Of a stretch of 7,486 bases of DNA, positions 1 to 6,601 are shown one piece after another. The DNA comes from Pseudomonadota bacterium. Lineage in GTDB: Bacteria; Desulfobacterota; BSN033; WVXP01; G020346125. Under the pieces are notes generated by a model. The model was not told the origin of the DNA, ran no database searches, and was given only the letters and a program-made list of their open reading frames with translations. Within the stretch, counting starts at the first letter, position 1; each line of letters opens with the position of its first letter. The DNA lies in contig DAOVGJ010000020.1 of NCBI GenBank assembly GCA_030672465.1, forward strand, positions 1-7,486, written 5' to 3'. A program made the position numbers and the translations under genes.

Positions 1-185
1 ATATCCTTTAGCTCCATTCCCGCCCCTTCAATCTGGTTCAATTTCCACTCACCCTTCCCCAATAGACCCACATCTACCATTGATAGGTCGTGAGAATGGG
101 GATCTCCCAGGATATATACGTGGGAATCGGGTATCATCTCATCCTGACCCGGAATGAAATAGATCCCTTCGATGATTTTTTCCAC
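1..185 (-). CDS. MBL-fold metallo-hydrolase, N-terminal fragment (runs off left edge)
   Basis: Sixty-one residues are visible before the gene leaves the window. They contain the two opening beta strands of a glyoxalase II-like metallo-beta-lactamase fold: GIYFIPG at residues 7-13, DSHVYILGD at 20-28, then SMVDVGLLGKG at 35-45, which corresponds to the usual 'LIDTG' strand and turn. The zinc-binding HxHxDH motif would lie further on and is not in the window, so the substrate cannot be named. The start chosen is GTG at 185, with GGAGG at 190-194 four bases upstream; a GTG at 203 in the same frame is possible. It follows the zinc-ribbon gene by 26 bases on the same strand, so the two are probably co-transcribed. 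The strand pattern favours a hydrolase of the glyoxalase II type over RNase J-like beta-CASP proteins, but this is a judgement from a short piece. Confidence 0.7.
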   Translation of the reverse strand, partial: MEKIIEGIYFIPGQDEMIPDSHVYILGDPHSHDLSMVDVGLLGKGEWKLNQIEGAGMELKD

Positions 186-211
186 CTCTCCTCCCGAAAA
201 CACTAGGGCGT

Positions 212-454
212 CTATCGCTTTTTGGGCGGTTTGGGCATCTTGGAAAGTACTTGGTCCCAGAGGGATTTGATATCATCCTTCTCCTTGCGCCCGCCTTTAC
301 CATGCCGATACGGGTGTTCGTTGAGGCACGTCCTGCACCTTACCTTCCTGATCTCACCTTCGACCACTGCAGCAACATCATGACTCAAAAGCAAGCGACA
401 GCGGGGGCAATAATCGTCTATCAAATCACCGACGCCAAGCGGATTTCCCTCCAT
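212..454 (-). CDS. Small zinc-ribbon protein of unknown function (80 aa)
   Basis: The protein has two CxxC knuckles, C16-P-R-C19 and C40-R-T-C43, with about 20 residues between them containing the strand-forming stretch AAVVEGEIRKVRC. This is a classic single zinc ribbon. H25 and H47 lie near the knuckles. The C-terminal third is basic and lysine-rich (KGGRKEKDDIKSLWDQ, ending PKPPKKR), which suggests nucleic-acid or ribosome contact, though that is inference. The reading frame is open back to a TTG at 466, but ATG at 454 is preferred because GGAG at 461-464 sits six bases upstream of it. The gene lies 31 bases after the NYN protein and 26 bases before the MBL hydrolase on the same strand. 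I recognise the general style of small deltaproteobacterial zinc-ribbon proteins but cannot give a function. Confidence 0.75.
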   Translation of the reverse strand: MEGNPLGVGDLIDDYCPRCRLLLSHDVAAVVEGEIRKVRCRTCLNEHPYRHGKGGRKEKDDIKSLWDQVLSKMPKPPKKR

Positions 455-485
455 CTTTTGCTCCAATTATCGGGGTGTATAAAGG

Positions 486-1271
486 CTACGTATGTGATCT
501 CCGTCGATCCTCGGATTCCTTGCCGAAACCAACCACAATATAGGTATTGCTCTTGGGGTCAGTCTCAAGCCGGACTAGGCCCCTCTTCTCGGCGTCTTCG
601 AGGAGGTCGCTGAAGGTTCGGTAACCATGATAATGCTCGTTGAAGGAGGGTTTCTTCCGCTTCATTGTCTGTTTGATCATGGATGACCAGAGGATCTCCT
701 TATTCTCTCGAACCAGGGCGACCACCGAATCGATCAGGAGCTGAAATGCGTCCTTTTTCCTCTTGGGAAGATCCTTTCCAATCTTGGGCGGTATTCCAAC
801 GGGTCGTTCAAGGTCTTCATAGTAGATGAACTCATCGCAATTGTTGATGAGCAGGGTGGAGCTCGAATGCTTCATTCCCAGGCCGATAACGTGTTTTCCA
901 TTCTCCTTGAGCTTAGAGACCAATGGGGAAAAATCGCTGTCACCCGAAACGATAACGAAGGTGTCGATATGCTCCTTTGAGTAGCAAAGGTCTATTGCAT
1001 CCACGGCCAGCCGAATATCTGCCGAATTCTTGCCGACCATACCCCTTTTGGGGATCTCCATAAGTTCAATAGCCGCTTCGTGAAACGTTTTCTTATACTC
1101 CTCATAACTGGTCCAGTCCGCATACGCCTTTTTGACGATGATCTTCCCTTTTTCAACCAGGCGTTCAAGAATTTTTTGGATATCGAATTTCTTATTCCTT
1201 TTCCCCTTCAATCCCAGGGCGAGGTTTTCAAAGTCGATGAGCACCGCAAGGGCGCGTTCTGCTTCAGGCAT
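486..1271 (-). CDS. NYN-domain (LabA/DUF88-like) putative RNase with C-terminal OST-HTH/LOTUS domain
   Basis: This 261-residue protein has two domains. Residues 6-155 are a NYN domain, the PIN-like nuclease fold of the LabA/DUF88 group: LIDFEN at 11-16 supplies the first acidic residue (D13), ADIRLAVDAID at 84-94 supplies D85 and D91, and VSGDSDF at 108-114 supplies D111 and D113. All metal-binding acidic positions expected for an active nuclease are present. Residues 174-250 look like an OST-HTH/LOTUS winged helix, a domain linked to RNA or G-quadruplex binding; the GYRTFSDLLEDAEKRGLV segment at 216-233 is typical. The likely role is an RNA-directed ribonuclease, target unknown. A start at 1286 is possible, but ATG at 1271 is preferred because AAAGGAG at 1277-1283 lies five bases upstream. 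It is the first gene of the NYN / zinc-ribbon / MBL run and is probably read from the TTGACA promoter at 1470-1499. Confidence 0.88.
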   Translation of the reverse strand: MPEAERALAVLIDFENLALGLKGKRNKKFDIQKILERLVEKGKIIVKKAYADWTSYEEYKKTFHEAAIELMEIPKRGMVGKNSADIRLAVDAIDLCYSKEHIDTFVIVSGDSDFSPLVSKLKENGKHVIGLGMKHSSSTLLINNCDEFIYYEDLERPVGIPPKIGKDLPKRKKDAFQLLIDSVVALVRENKEILWSSMIKQTMKRKKPSFNEHYHGYRTFSDLLEDAEKRGLVRLETDPKSNTYIVVGFGKESEDRRRSHT

Positions 1272-1276
1272 ACCTA

Positions 1277-1283
1277 CTCCTTT
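1277..1283 (-). promoter_or_regulatory. Ribosome binding site deciding the NYN gene start
   Basis: The minus strand reads AAAGGAG, then five bases, then ATG at 1271. The upstream in-frame ATG at 1286 has no Shine-Dalgarno match before it and actually overlaps this site. The shorter protein is therefore the better reading. Confidence 0.75.
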
Positions 1284-1469
1284 CATAAAAATGATAATCC
1301 CTCATTCCTCATCAAATATCTTTTTATCATGTGTAAGCTCTTTTCTCCCGAGGAATTGGGTCTATTCATGCACAATCGGGACGAGAAGGATCGAGAAATG
1401 ACGAAGCCCGTAAGCTAGCCCCTTTATGAGGGATCGATTGACAGTCGAGAATTGGATATTGATTTAATT

Positions 1470-1499
1470 ATTTTCCTTCAATTTACTCACATATGTCAA
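1470..1499 (-). promoter_or_regulatory. Sigma-70-type promoter candidate for the NYN operon
   Basis: On the minus strand a perfect -35 box, TTGACA (1494-1499), is followed after 18 bases by GAAAAT (1470-1475), four of six matches to the -10 consensus. Transcription would start near 1462-1464 and leave a leader of about 190 bases before the NYN start. The surrounding sequence is AT-rich. The -10 match is only moderate, so this is a candidate. Confidence 0.42.
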
Positions 1500-1531
1500 G
1501 GGCCGAGGTGACCGAAGTTTCGTGAATTCCT

Positions 1532-1723
1532 GGAGTGTTCCATTGTCCCTTCGCTTCAATGCTTCCGAAGTGACCCTTTCGGGGTTCGCAGGCGGGGAAT
1601 ACTTACCCCTTCCAGCCTCTAAATGGCTGGCTTTCCCCTTCCGCTCGGCTGAGCCCTTCGGTCTGCCCTCGATGGGTACCCCACTTCTCCAGCAAATTGC
1701 GCTCAGGGGCAATGGAACACTTC
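1532..1723 (-). ncRNA. ssrS: Structured RNA candidate, 6S RNA-like
   Basis: Two arms, 1532-1550 and 1705-1723, pair along 19 positions. Inside them are unpaired strands of 17 and 16 bases (1688-1704, 1551-1566), then a perfect six-pair helix (1682-1687 with 1567-1572), then an arm containing 1633-1638 with 1594-1599 and an apical hairpin of six pairs with a seven-base loop (1625-1630 with 1612-1617). Closing stem, central bubble and terminal arm in about 190 bases is the layout of 6S RNA, which binds sigma-70 RNA polymerase. Read on the minus strand, the 5' side has GUGUUC and then CCCCUGAGC (1701-1709) entering the bubble. E. coli 6S RNA has GUUC and CCCCUGAGCC in the same order, just before its product-RNA start. 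The strand is not certain: the closing stem has two A-C mismatches on the minus strand, both of which become G-U pairs on the plus strand. I found no convincing promoter or terminator for it. A plus-strand leader or other RNA is the alternative. Confidence 0.5.
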
Positions 1724-1898
1724 TCTGTACCGTCCATAACCGTGTGCCCACAGAGTTTCTTCCTTTATTCATTGCTGGAATTCCCCTTCTCTCTTTTCCT
1801 TGAATCCAATGGTACCGGATACAGATAGCAAACATGACGCCTCGGGAAATGGAGCTCTCCGGAAAGCCAGTAAAATCCATACTCTCCTGAGGAACCAA

Positions 1899-1926
1899 TT
1901 GACAGCGGCCCAAAATGTGCTATTCA
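1899..1926 (+). promoter_or_regulatory. Sigma-70-type promoter candidate for the ABC-F gene
   Basis: A perfect TTGACA (1899-1904) is followed after 16 bases by TATTCA (1921-1926). A TGC directly before the -10 box gives an extended -10 (TGnTAT). The start of transcription would be near 1933, leaving a leader of about 45 bases. That is too short for the attenuator leaders known upstream of some antibiotic-resistance ABC-F genes. Confidence 0.5.
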
Positions 1927-1978
1927 TCCATGGAAGGGTTTGAAATTCTACGGTGAACAAATTTAAGGGCTACGTTCG

Positions 1979-3964
1979 GTGATTAGCATCCAACATCTGG
2001 ATAAACATTTCGGTAAGAAAGACCTCTTCATCGACTGTGAACTGTTTATCGGTTCCACCGATCGTATCGGGCTGGTGGGCGAGAATGGAACCGGCAAAAC
2101 AACCCTCCTCAAGATGTTGTTGGGCCTGGAGGCACCGAATTCCGGCAAAATAGGAAAGCCCAAGGATTTGAGGATCGGATACTTACCCCAGGAAGTCATA
2201 GAATTATCCGGTACCTCGGTTTTGGAATACGTCACGGATGTTGCCCAAGAGCTCAAAAGGATTGAAAGCGAGATGAACAGGGTATCAAGGGAACTAGAGA
2301 GGGCTGAAGGTGGGGAGGCATTACTGGGTCTGGCAAAACGTCAGGGATACCTCTTGGAGCGGTTCGACAATCTGGGAGGCTACCAACTGGAATCTAGGGC
2401 GAAAAAGATCCTCTCCGGCCTGGGCTTCGGCGAAGGGGACTTCAGCCTTCCCATTGAATCCCTGAGTGGGGGATGGATTATGCGGGCTTCCCTGGCCCGT
2501 ATCCTCCTCTCGGCTCCCGATCTCATCCTGTTGGATGAGCCCACAAACCATCTAGACCTGGAATCCCTTCTCTGGCTAGAAGATTACCTCAAGGGTGTTA
2601 CATCGGCCCTTTTGGTCATCTCTCACGATCGGGTCTTTTTGAACCGAGTGGTGGACCGGATCGTTGAAATCGATGGCTGTAAGATCATCTCTTATGCAGG
2701 GAACTATGACCTCTACCGAGTTGAAAAGGCGAAGAGGGAGGAAATCCGGTGGGCTGCCTACAGAAAACAGCAGGAAAGGATCGCACAAATACAGCGCTTT
2801 ATAGAGAAAAACCGCGTTCGAAAGGACCGAGCCAGACAGGTTCAAAGCCGGATCAAGCTGTTGGAGCGGATGGATCGTATAGACCCACCACGTGAGTCCA
2901 AATCAATCCACTTTGAATTTCCACCTCCCGCGAGGCCAACCAAAACGTTGATCGAGCTTCGAGGTGTTTCCAAATCCTACGGCTCCCACGTGGTGTATCG
3001 GGATATCAACCTCTCCATCTTACGGGGGGATCGGATCGCCTTTCTCGGTCCTAATGGCGCTGGAAAGACAACTCTAATGCGCATTTTGGCGGGAGATTTG
3101 GATCTCGAGGGGGGCGAGCGCCTGCTAAACCCTAGCATTTACATCGCCTCCTTTTCCCAACGACAAATGGAACAACTCTCGCCGCAGAATACGGTTCTGG
3201 AGGAGTTGCTGTCAGTAGCCGGCAATCAATCCCTTGGGAAGCTCCGGGCGCTATTGGGGGCCTTCCTTTTTCAGAACGAGGATACCACGAAAAGGGTCTC
3301 CCTCTTAAGCGGTGGTGAAAAAAGCCGTTTATTGCTCTGCAAGATGCTCGTGGCCCGAGCGAACCTCTTGTTGTTGGATGAACCCACGAACCATCTGGAC
3401 ATTCCCTCCACCGAAGCATTGGAGGAGGCCCTTCGGCAGTACGGAGGTTCCCTGTGTCTTATCAGTCACGACCGTCACTTAATCAACTCCCTTGCCAACA
3501 AGATCTTGCTTATCCGAGACAAGGCCCTGGAACTCTATCCGGGAAACTTCGATGATTACCAGCGCATCTGGGCTGGCGATCAAGGTAGTTCACCATCCCG
3601 GGAATGCCGATGGGAAGCGGCCCATGGCGAGAGAACCATGCGGCGGAAAACCCAAGATCAAAGGCGGGCCGAGGCGGAATGCCGAAATCGTTTCTATCGG
3701 GAATCATCGCCGTTGAGGAAACGACTCGGCCTGTTGGAGGGGGAGATCGATAAATCCACGGCTCTCCTGGACCAATTGAACGGTGAATTGGCCCAGCCCG
3801 AAACCTATCGTGACCCGAGCCGAATACGGGATATCCACAAATCCCTGCAAGAGCTGAAGGAGAAGATCGATGAATTGACACGGGAGTGGGAATCAGTGGT
3901 GATGCGGTTGGATGATTTAGAGCGCCAATTTGAAGCGTCTAAACCGGACGTTTCCGCAAAATGA
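1979..3964 (+). CDS. ABC-F family ATPase, YheS-like translation factor
   Basis: The 661-residue protein carries two ATPase domains and no membrane segments, as in ABC-F ribosome-associated factors. Domain 1: Walker A GENGTGKTT at 34-42, signature LSGGW at 162-166, Walker B LLDEPTNHLD ending 193 with catalytic E187. Domain 2: Walker A GPNGAGKTT at 357-365, signature LSGGE at 443-447, Walker B with E468. The linker at about 238-320 has the charged helical pair (ERIAQIQRFIEKNR, SRIKLLERMDRI) that reaches toward the ribosomal P site; its wording is closest to E. coli YheS. Residues 575-655 form a charged coiled coil, as in YheS and Uup. All nucleotide-binding residues are intact. GTG at 1979 is the only plausible start: an in-frame TAA lies at 1964-1966, and AAGGG at 1965-1969 is nine bases upstream. 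It acts in the cytoplasm, probably easing stalled translation. A self-resistance role cannot be excluded, but nothing supports one. Confidence 0.93.
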   Translation: MISIQHLDKHFGKKDLFIDCELFIGSTDRIGLVGENGTGKTTLLKMLLGLEAPNSGKIGKPKDLRIGYLPQEVIELSGTSVLEYVTDVAQELKRIESEMNRVSRELERAEGGEALLGLAKRQGYLLERFDNLGGYQLESRAKKILSGLGFGEGDFSLPIESLSGGWIMRASLARILLSAPDLILLDEPTNHLDLESLLWLEDYLKGVTSALLVISHDRVFLNRVVDRIVEIDGCKIISYAGNYDLYRVEKAKREEIRWAAYRKQQERIAQIQRFIEKNRVRKDRARQVQSRIKLLERMDRIDPPRESKSIHFEFPPPARPTKTLIELRGVSKSYGSHVVYRDINLSILRGDRIAFLGPNGAGKTTLMRILAGDLDLEGGERLLNPSIYIASFSQRQMEQLSPQNTVLEELLSVAGNQSLGKLRALLGAFLFQNEDTTKRVSLLSGGEKSRLLLCKMLVARANLLLLDEPTNHLDIPSTEALEEALRQYGGSLCLISHDRHLINSLANKILLIRDKALELYPGNFDDYQRIWAGDQGSSPSRECRWEAAHGERTMRRKTQDQRRAEAECRNRFYRESSPLRKRLGLLEGEIDKSTALLDQLNGELAQPETYRDPSRIRDIHKSLQELKEKIDELTREWESVVMRLDDLERQFEASKPDVSAK

Positions 3965-4082
3965 AGACATCCCAGGATACATCCGGCACGCCCAGGATTT
4001 ATGTCAACGGCGCATCGAGATGAGCTCAGGAGGGTCTTGTTCTAGCATTTGTCCTGGAAACGTATGCCCTTCGAGGCTCATT
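3965..4082. other. Convergent gap between the ABC-F and FmdB genes
   Basis: This is where terminators for both genes would be expected. I see only weak complementary pieces: CCAGGA at 3994-3999 against TCCTGG about 55 bases on, and a TGAGCTCA palindrome at 4021-4028. There is no GC-rich hairpin with a T-tract on either strand. Confidence 0.5.
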
Positions 4083-4424
4083 TTATTTCTCCGATTCCTC
4101 GGCGTCCGTCCCGCTGGCTGCGTCCTCGATCACCTGTTCGATCTCCTCGTCGCTCACCTCTTCCCCCATTTCCTTGCCCATCCGTTTCATCCACTTGGCC
4201 AGGCTCTTGGGGTCCTTTTCATCCAGTCCTCCCATCATTGTGGGATCTAACAACGACTCCAACCTGCTCTCCTCTGAACGCATCACCCGAATCCGCGAGA
4301 TGAGTTTCTGCACGTTACCGCTTTGGCAGTATTTACATTCAGGGGGGTGAATTTCCCCAGGGCTCAAATGTAAGACCTCGAATTTCTTGCCACAATCCAG
4401 GCATCGGTATTCATAAATAGGCAT
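4083..4424 (-). CDS. FmdB-family zinc-ribbon protein
   Basis: The 113-residue protein opens with the family hallmark MPIYEYRCLDCGKKFE. CxxC knuckles C8/C11 and C30/C33 form the single zinc ribbon of the FmdB/CxxC_CXXC_SSSS family. After residue 45 comes a methionine-rich, charged helical tail (KSLAKWMKRMGKEMGEE at about 73-89) ending in an acidic stretch, as in many deltaproteobacterial members. The family was named for a regulator of formamidase expression in Methylophilus, but most members have no known function, so 'regulator' should not be assumed. The start is well supported: GGAGG at 4430-4434 lies five bases before ATG at 4424. It follows the epimerase gene by 93 bases on the same strand and may be its operon partner. 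It converges with the ABC-F gene, 118 bases away. Confidence 0.9.
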   Translation of the reverse strand: MPIYEYRCLDCGKKFEVLHLSPGEIHPPECKYCQSGNVQKLISRIRVMRSEESRLESLLDPTMMGGLDEKDPKSLAKWMKRMGKEMGEEVSDEEIEQVIEDAASGTDAEESEK

Positions 4425-4517
4425 CCTTCCCTCCGAAATTCCTATCCCTTCACCCCGTAGCGATCGCCTATTCCCTCGAGAGCCGATATGGTATTGCGCC
4501 TTTTGGCCGGTTTGGAA

Positions 4518-5471
4518 TCAGGGGAAAAGGTTTTGCCTGTACCACTCAACAAATCGCCCTATTCCCTCCTCCATGGAAACCCGCGGGGCATAGCCCAACT
4601 TTCTCCGGGACTTTTCGATATTCGCGTAGGTAATGGGCATATCGCCGGGTTGCTCGGGCAACCCTTCAATGATGGCCCTTTTCCCGAGGGCTTCCTCCAG
4701 CATTCGAATTAGATCGCTCAACCTGGTGGTGCGGGATTCCCCCAGATTATAGATCTCGTATCCCTTATTTGCATAGATCGCGCCCAGGGTTCCATCGATG
4801 ATATCATCTATGTAGGTATAATCCCTCATGGATTGGCCATCGCCATACATGGGAACCTTCTCATTTCCATCGATGAGGCGGGTGAACTTATGGATGGCCA
4901 TCTCGGGTCTCTGTCGAGGTCCATAAACGGTGAAGTACCGAAGACAGGCAACATTGATATCAAACAGGCGGTGGTATGTGTGACAGAAAAGCTCTGCAGC
5001 CCGTTTCGTAGCGCCATACGGGGAGATAGGGGTCTCAACCCTGTCTTCTTCGGAGAAGGGGACCTTGCTGTTTCCCCCGTAAACCGAGGATGAGGAGGCA
5101 AAGACGAAGCTCTTAACGCCGTATTCCCGACAGGCATCGAGGAGGTTTATGGTCCCTTGAACGTTAACTTCCTCGTATAATTTCGGGTAATCGATGGAAG
5201 GACGGACACCTGCCCTAGCAGCCAAATGAACGACGACGTCGAAGCTCTGTCTTCGGAATATTCGGGCTATGAGCTGGTTATTGCGAATATCCCCTTCGAT
5301 CAGCTCAAACTCTCCCCTTCCAATTGCTTCCCGGATGTTTCTCCTCTTGACTCGTGGATCGTAAAAATCGTCGAAGTTGTCCAAACAGGCCACCCGATGG
5401 CCTTCCCCAACTAAGCGGTCGCAGAGATGAGATCCGATGAATCCGGCCCCCCCTGTCAAGAGGATTACCAT
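4518..5471 (-). CDS. NAD-dependent sugar-nucleotide epimerase (UDP-glucuronate 4-epimerase-like)
   Basis: The 317-residue protein is a complete extended SDR enzyme. The NAD-binding Rossmann motif TGGAGFIG is at 6-13, with D31 at the end of strand 2 to hold the adenosine ribose. HLAARAGVRPSI at 82-93 is typical of UDP-glucuronate 4-epimerases. The catalytic set is S127-S129 (SSSSVYG), Y152 and K156 (YGATK). RYFTVYGPRQRPEMA and SMRDYTYIDDI downstream form the substrate-binding half. The expected reaction is inversion at C4 of a UDP-hexose or UDP-hexuronate, in the cytoplasm, supplying galacturonate-type sugars for surface polysaccharide. UDP-glucose or UDP-GlcNAc 4-epimerase is an alternative. 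No glycosyltransferase or other polysaccharide gene is nearby, so context does not narrow the substrate. The start ATG at 5471 has GAGG at 5479-5482, seven bases upstream. It is followed by the FmdB gene on the same strand. Confidence 0.9.
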   Translation of the reverse strand: MVILLTGGAGFIGSHLCDRLVGEGHRVACLDNFDDFYDPRVKRRNIREAIGRGEFELIEGDIRNNQLIARIFRRQSFDVVVHLAARAGVRPSIDYPKLYEEVNVQGTINLLDACREYGVKSFVFASSSSVYGGNSKVPFSEEDRVETPISPYGATKRAAELFCHTYHRLFDINVACLRYFTVYGPRQRPEMAIHKFTRLIDGNEKVPMYGDGQSMRDYTYIDDIIDGTLGAIYANKGYEIYNLGESRTTRLSDLIRMLEEALGKRAIIEGLPEQPGDMPITYANIEKSRRKLGYAPRVSMEEGIGRFVEWYRQNLFP

Positions 5472-5606
5472 GGCATTTCCTCTTCTTTACTTATGAGTGA
5501 TCTCTATGGGAACTTCCGATAAGTGGGTTATCTTCCAACGAAATGTATTCCAAGAGGATGACAAAAGCAAGGACCAGCTTAAGGTGCTGAGTCTATCCTT
5601 CTTGTT

Positions 5607-6167
5607 TTAGCCCTTCCTATCTCTCGGATTGGCAGATAAGTAGGCATTAATAAAATAGTCCACCAGATCTTCCATGGAGGTCCTGATGTCTTCGAATTTC
5701 GGAGCGATACCAGTTGCGCTGACTGACCACGTAACCGCCCCCGTCTTAATCTTATAGGCTCGAACCAGATAAACATCTTGCACGAGCTCGATACTATTCT
5801 TGTAAACATATACCGGGAAGTATCTGTATTTAAGAATACTTATGTTCACGTACATGGAGGGTCTGCCCGGCGTCATTTGATTTTCCCTTTCAGATAGAAC
5901 CTTAATTCCCGCCTTTTGAAGTTTTAGCTCCGTGTCCGTCCGTAACCGGTCTTCTGTCAGCCCACCTCCTTTGGTTTCGGGTTTTAGGCATTCTATCACT
6001 ACGTGGACTCCTTTGAGGCCACGGAGCGTTTGACGATTAAACTCGTCATCCTGGGCAAATGCCGGCTTCGAGGAATGCAACTCCATCACGGCCAAGACTA
6101 TGAATATCAATTGAACCACGGCCAAGACCATAAATATCAAAATAATCCACCCTTCCCTCTTGCCCAT
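5607..6167 (-). CDS. Exported or membrane-anchored protein of unknown function (186 aa)
   Basis: The N-terminus has a positively charged start (MGKREGW), a hydrophobic stretch at residues 8-28, and AFAQ at 36-39, which could be a signal peptidase I site after A38. The long hydrophobic core may instead leave it anchored in the inner membrane. The rest is an alpha/beta domain facing the periplasm: RQTLRGLKGVHVVIE at 45-59, a GGGLTEDRL turn, LQKAGIKVLSE, then PSMYVNISI and a run of strands containing YVYKNSIELVQDVYLVR. I have the impression of a family of secreted hypothetical proteins in deltaproteobacteria, but I know no function. The hydrophobic core is built from a 10-residue tandem repeat (separate entry). 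The start ATG at 6167 has GGGAG at 6173-6177, five bases upstream. It lies 27 bases after the truncated nuclease gene and 135 bases before the epimerase gene. Confidence 0.85.
   Translation of the reverse strand: MGKREGWIILIFMVLAVVQLIFIVLAVMELHSSKPAFAQDDEFNRQTLRGLKGVHVVIECLKPETKGGGLTEDRLRTDTELKLQKAGIKVLSERENQMTPGRPSMYVNISILKYRYFPVYVYKNSIELVQDVYLVRAYKIKTGAVTWSVSATGIAPKFEDIRTSMEDLVDYFINAYLSANPRDRKG
6087..6146 (-). repeat. 30-base tandem duplication inside the signal/anchor segment
   Basis: Two adjacent 30-base units, 6087-6116 and 6117-6146, share 22 of their first 24 plus-strand bases (cacggccaagac then at-rich sequence). They encode residues 8-17 (IILIFMVLAV) and 18-27 (VQLIFIVLAV) of the 186-residue protein. 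The repeat is exactly in frame and doubles the hydrophobic core from about 10 to about 20 residues. Confidence 0.85.
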
Positions 6168-6194
6168 ATTTTCTCCCCCCTCTTTTTTATTCTC

Positions 6195-6491
6195 TTATCT
6201 AGGCCCAAATAATTCCCTTTTCCATAGTTTTTTGGAAACCATAGCGGTATTCACCCCATAACCCCCTCTTATTCTCCCTCGGACCCCCCTCGTAACGTCC
6301 TGGCAGAGTCTCTTGGATTCGTGAACCTCCGGAGTCTCGAGGCCAATGAGTTGAACTCTTTCGCCATTGATGAGCAGAAGGGTATCGCCATCGACGACCT
6401 GTTTGACCCGGGCGGTTTGGGAATCAGCGGCTTGAGGAGACAAGGGAATGGAGAGGATAAAAAGAAGTAGGAAAATGTTCGGATTAGGCAT
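6195..6491 (-). pseudogene. Truncated thermonuclease (SNase-like) with signal peptide
   Basis: Residues 1-22 look like a signal peptide (MPNPNIFLLLFILSIP, then SPQAA). Residues 27-55 match the N-terminal strands of the staphylococcal nuclease fold: VVDGDTLLL with D34 and D36, then ERVQLIGLETPE. E52 and E55 fall at the Asp40 and Glu43 positions. The catalytic Arg35 position (normally VRLIG) is Q47. After HESKRL the family resemblance fades, and the frame ends at residue 98, so the second half of the domain, including the Arg87 region, is absent. The three minus-strand frames between 6195 and 6310 do not contain it either, so a deletion is more likely than a simple frameshift. An intact SNase domain needs roughly 110-130 residues after the signal peptide. 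ATG at 6491 is a tentative start without a clear ribosome binding site; the frame is open to a TTG at 6569. It is almost certainly inactive as a nuclease. Confidence 0.7.
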
Positions 6492-6601
6492 CCCATGTGC
6501 CCATGATAGCAACATGGAAAAAGATTCACAAGAAAAAAGCAGAGCCATTGCTGCCCCTGCCAGTGACAAAGGTGAATGCGGGGCTGGCGACTATCCCTAC
6601 A

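Larger units (their letters stand above)
1272..1978. other. Divergent intergenic region of about 700 bases
   Basis: This interval separates the minus-strand NYN operon from the plus-strand ABC-F gene. It holds, left to right, the NYN ribosome binding site and leader, the TTGACA promoter at 1470-1499, the 6S-like element at 1532-1723, a stretch at 1724-1895 in which I see nothing assignable, and the ABC-F promoter and ribosome binding site (1899-1969). A 149-codon minus-strand open frame crosses the structured element, but it shows no recognisable domain and no good ribosome binding site. Confidence 0.7.

Noticed and set aside
251..613. Plus-strand open frame opposite the zinc-ribbon and NYN genes
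   Set aside because: It is the shadow of two well-supported minus-strand genes and shows no domain of its own.
1464..1913. 149-codon minus-strand open frame in the intergenic region
   Set aside because: It crosses the structured element, has no recognisable domain, a low-complexity composition and no good ribosome binding site. Long open frames over structured RNA genes are common by chance.
1979..3964. Antibiotic-resistance ABC-F with a regulatory attenuator leader
   Set aside because: The likely leader is only about 45 bases with no leader peptide, and the linker and C-terminal coiled coil fit the housekeeping YheS type.
3961..4023. 20-codon plus-strand frame starting ATGA-overlapped with the ABC-F stop
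   Set aside because: The overlap resembles translational coupling, but the peptide is too short, has no motif, and nothing else supports it.
3994..4060. Terminator between the converging ABC-F and FmdB genes
   Set aside because: Complementary pieces are six bases long and separated by about 55 bases, and there is no T-tract.
4459..4466. GCGATCGC, identical to the cyanobacterial HIP1 palindrome
   Set aside because: Only one copy was noticed in 7.5 kb. HIP1 would be repeated many times in a cyanobacterial genome, and the genes do not look cyanobacterial.
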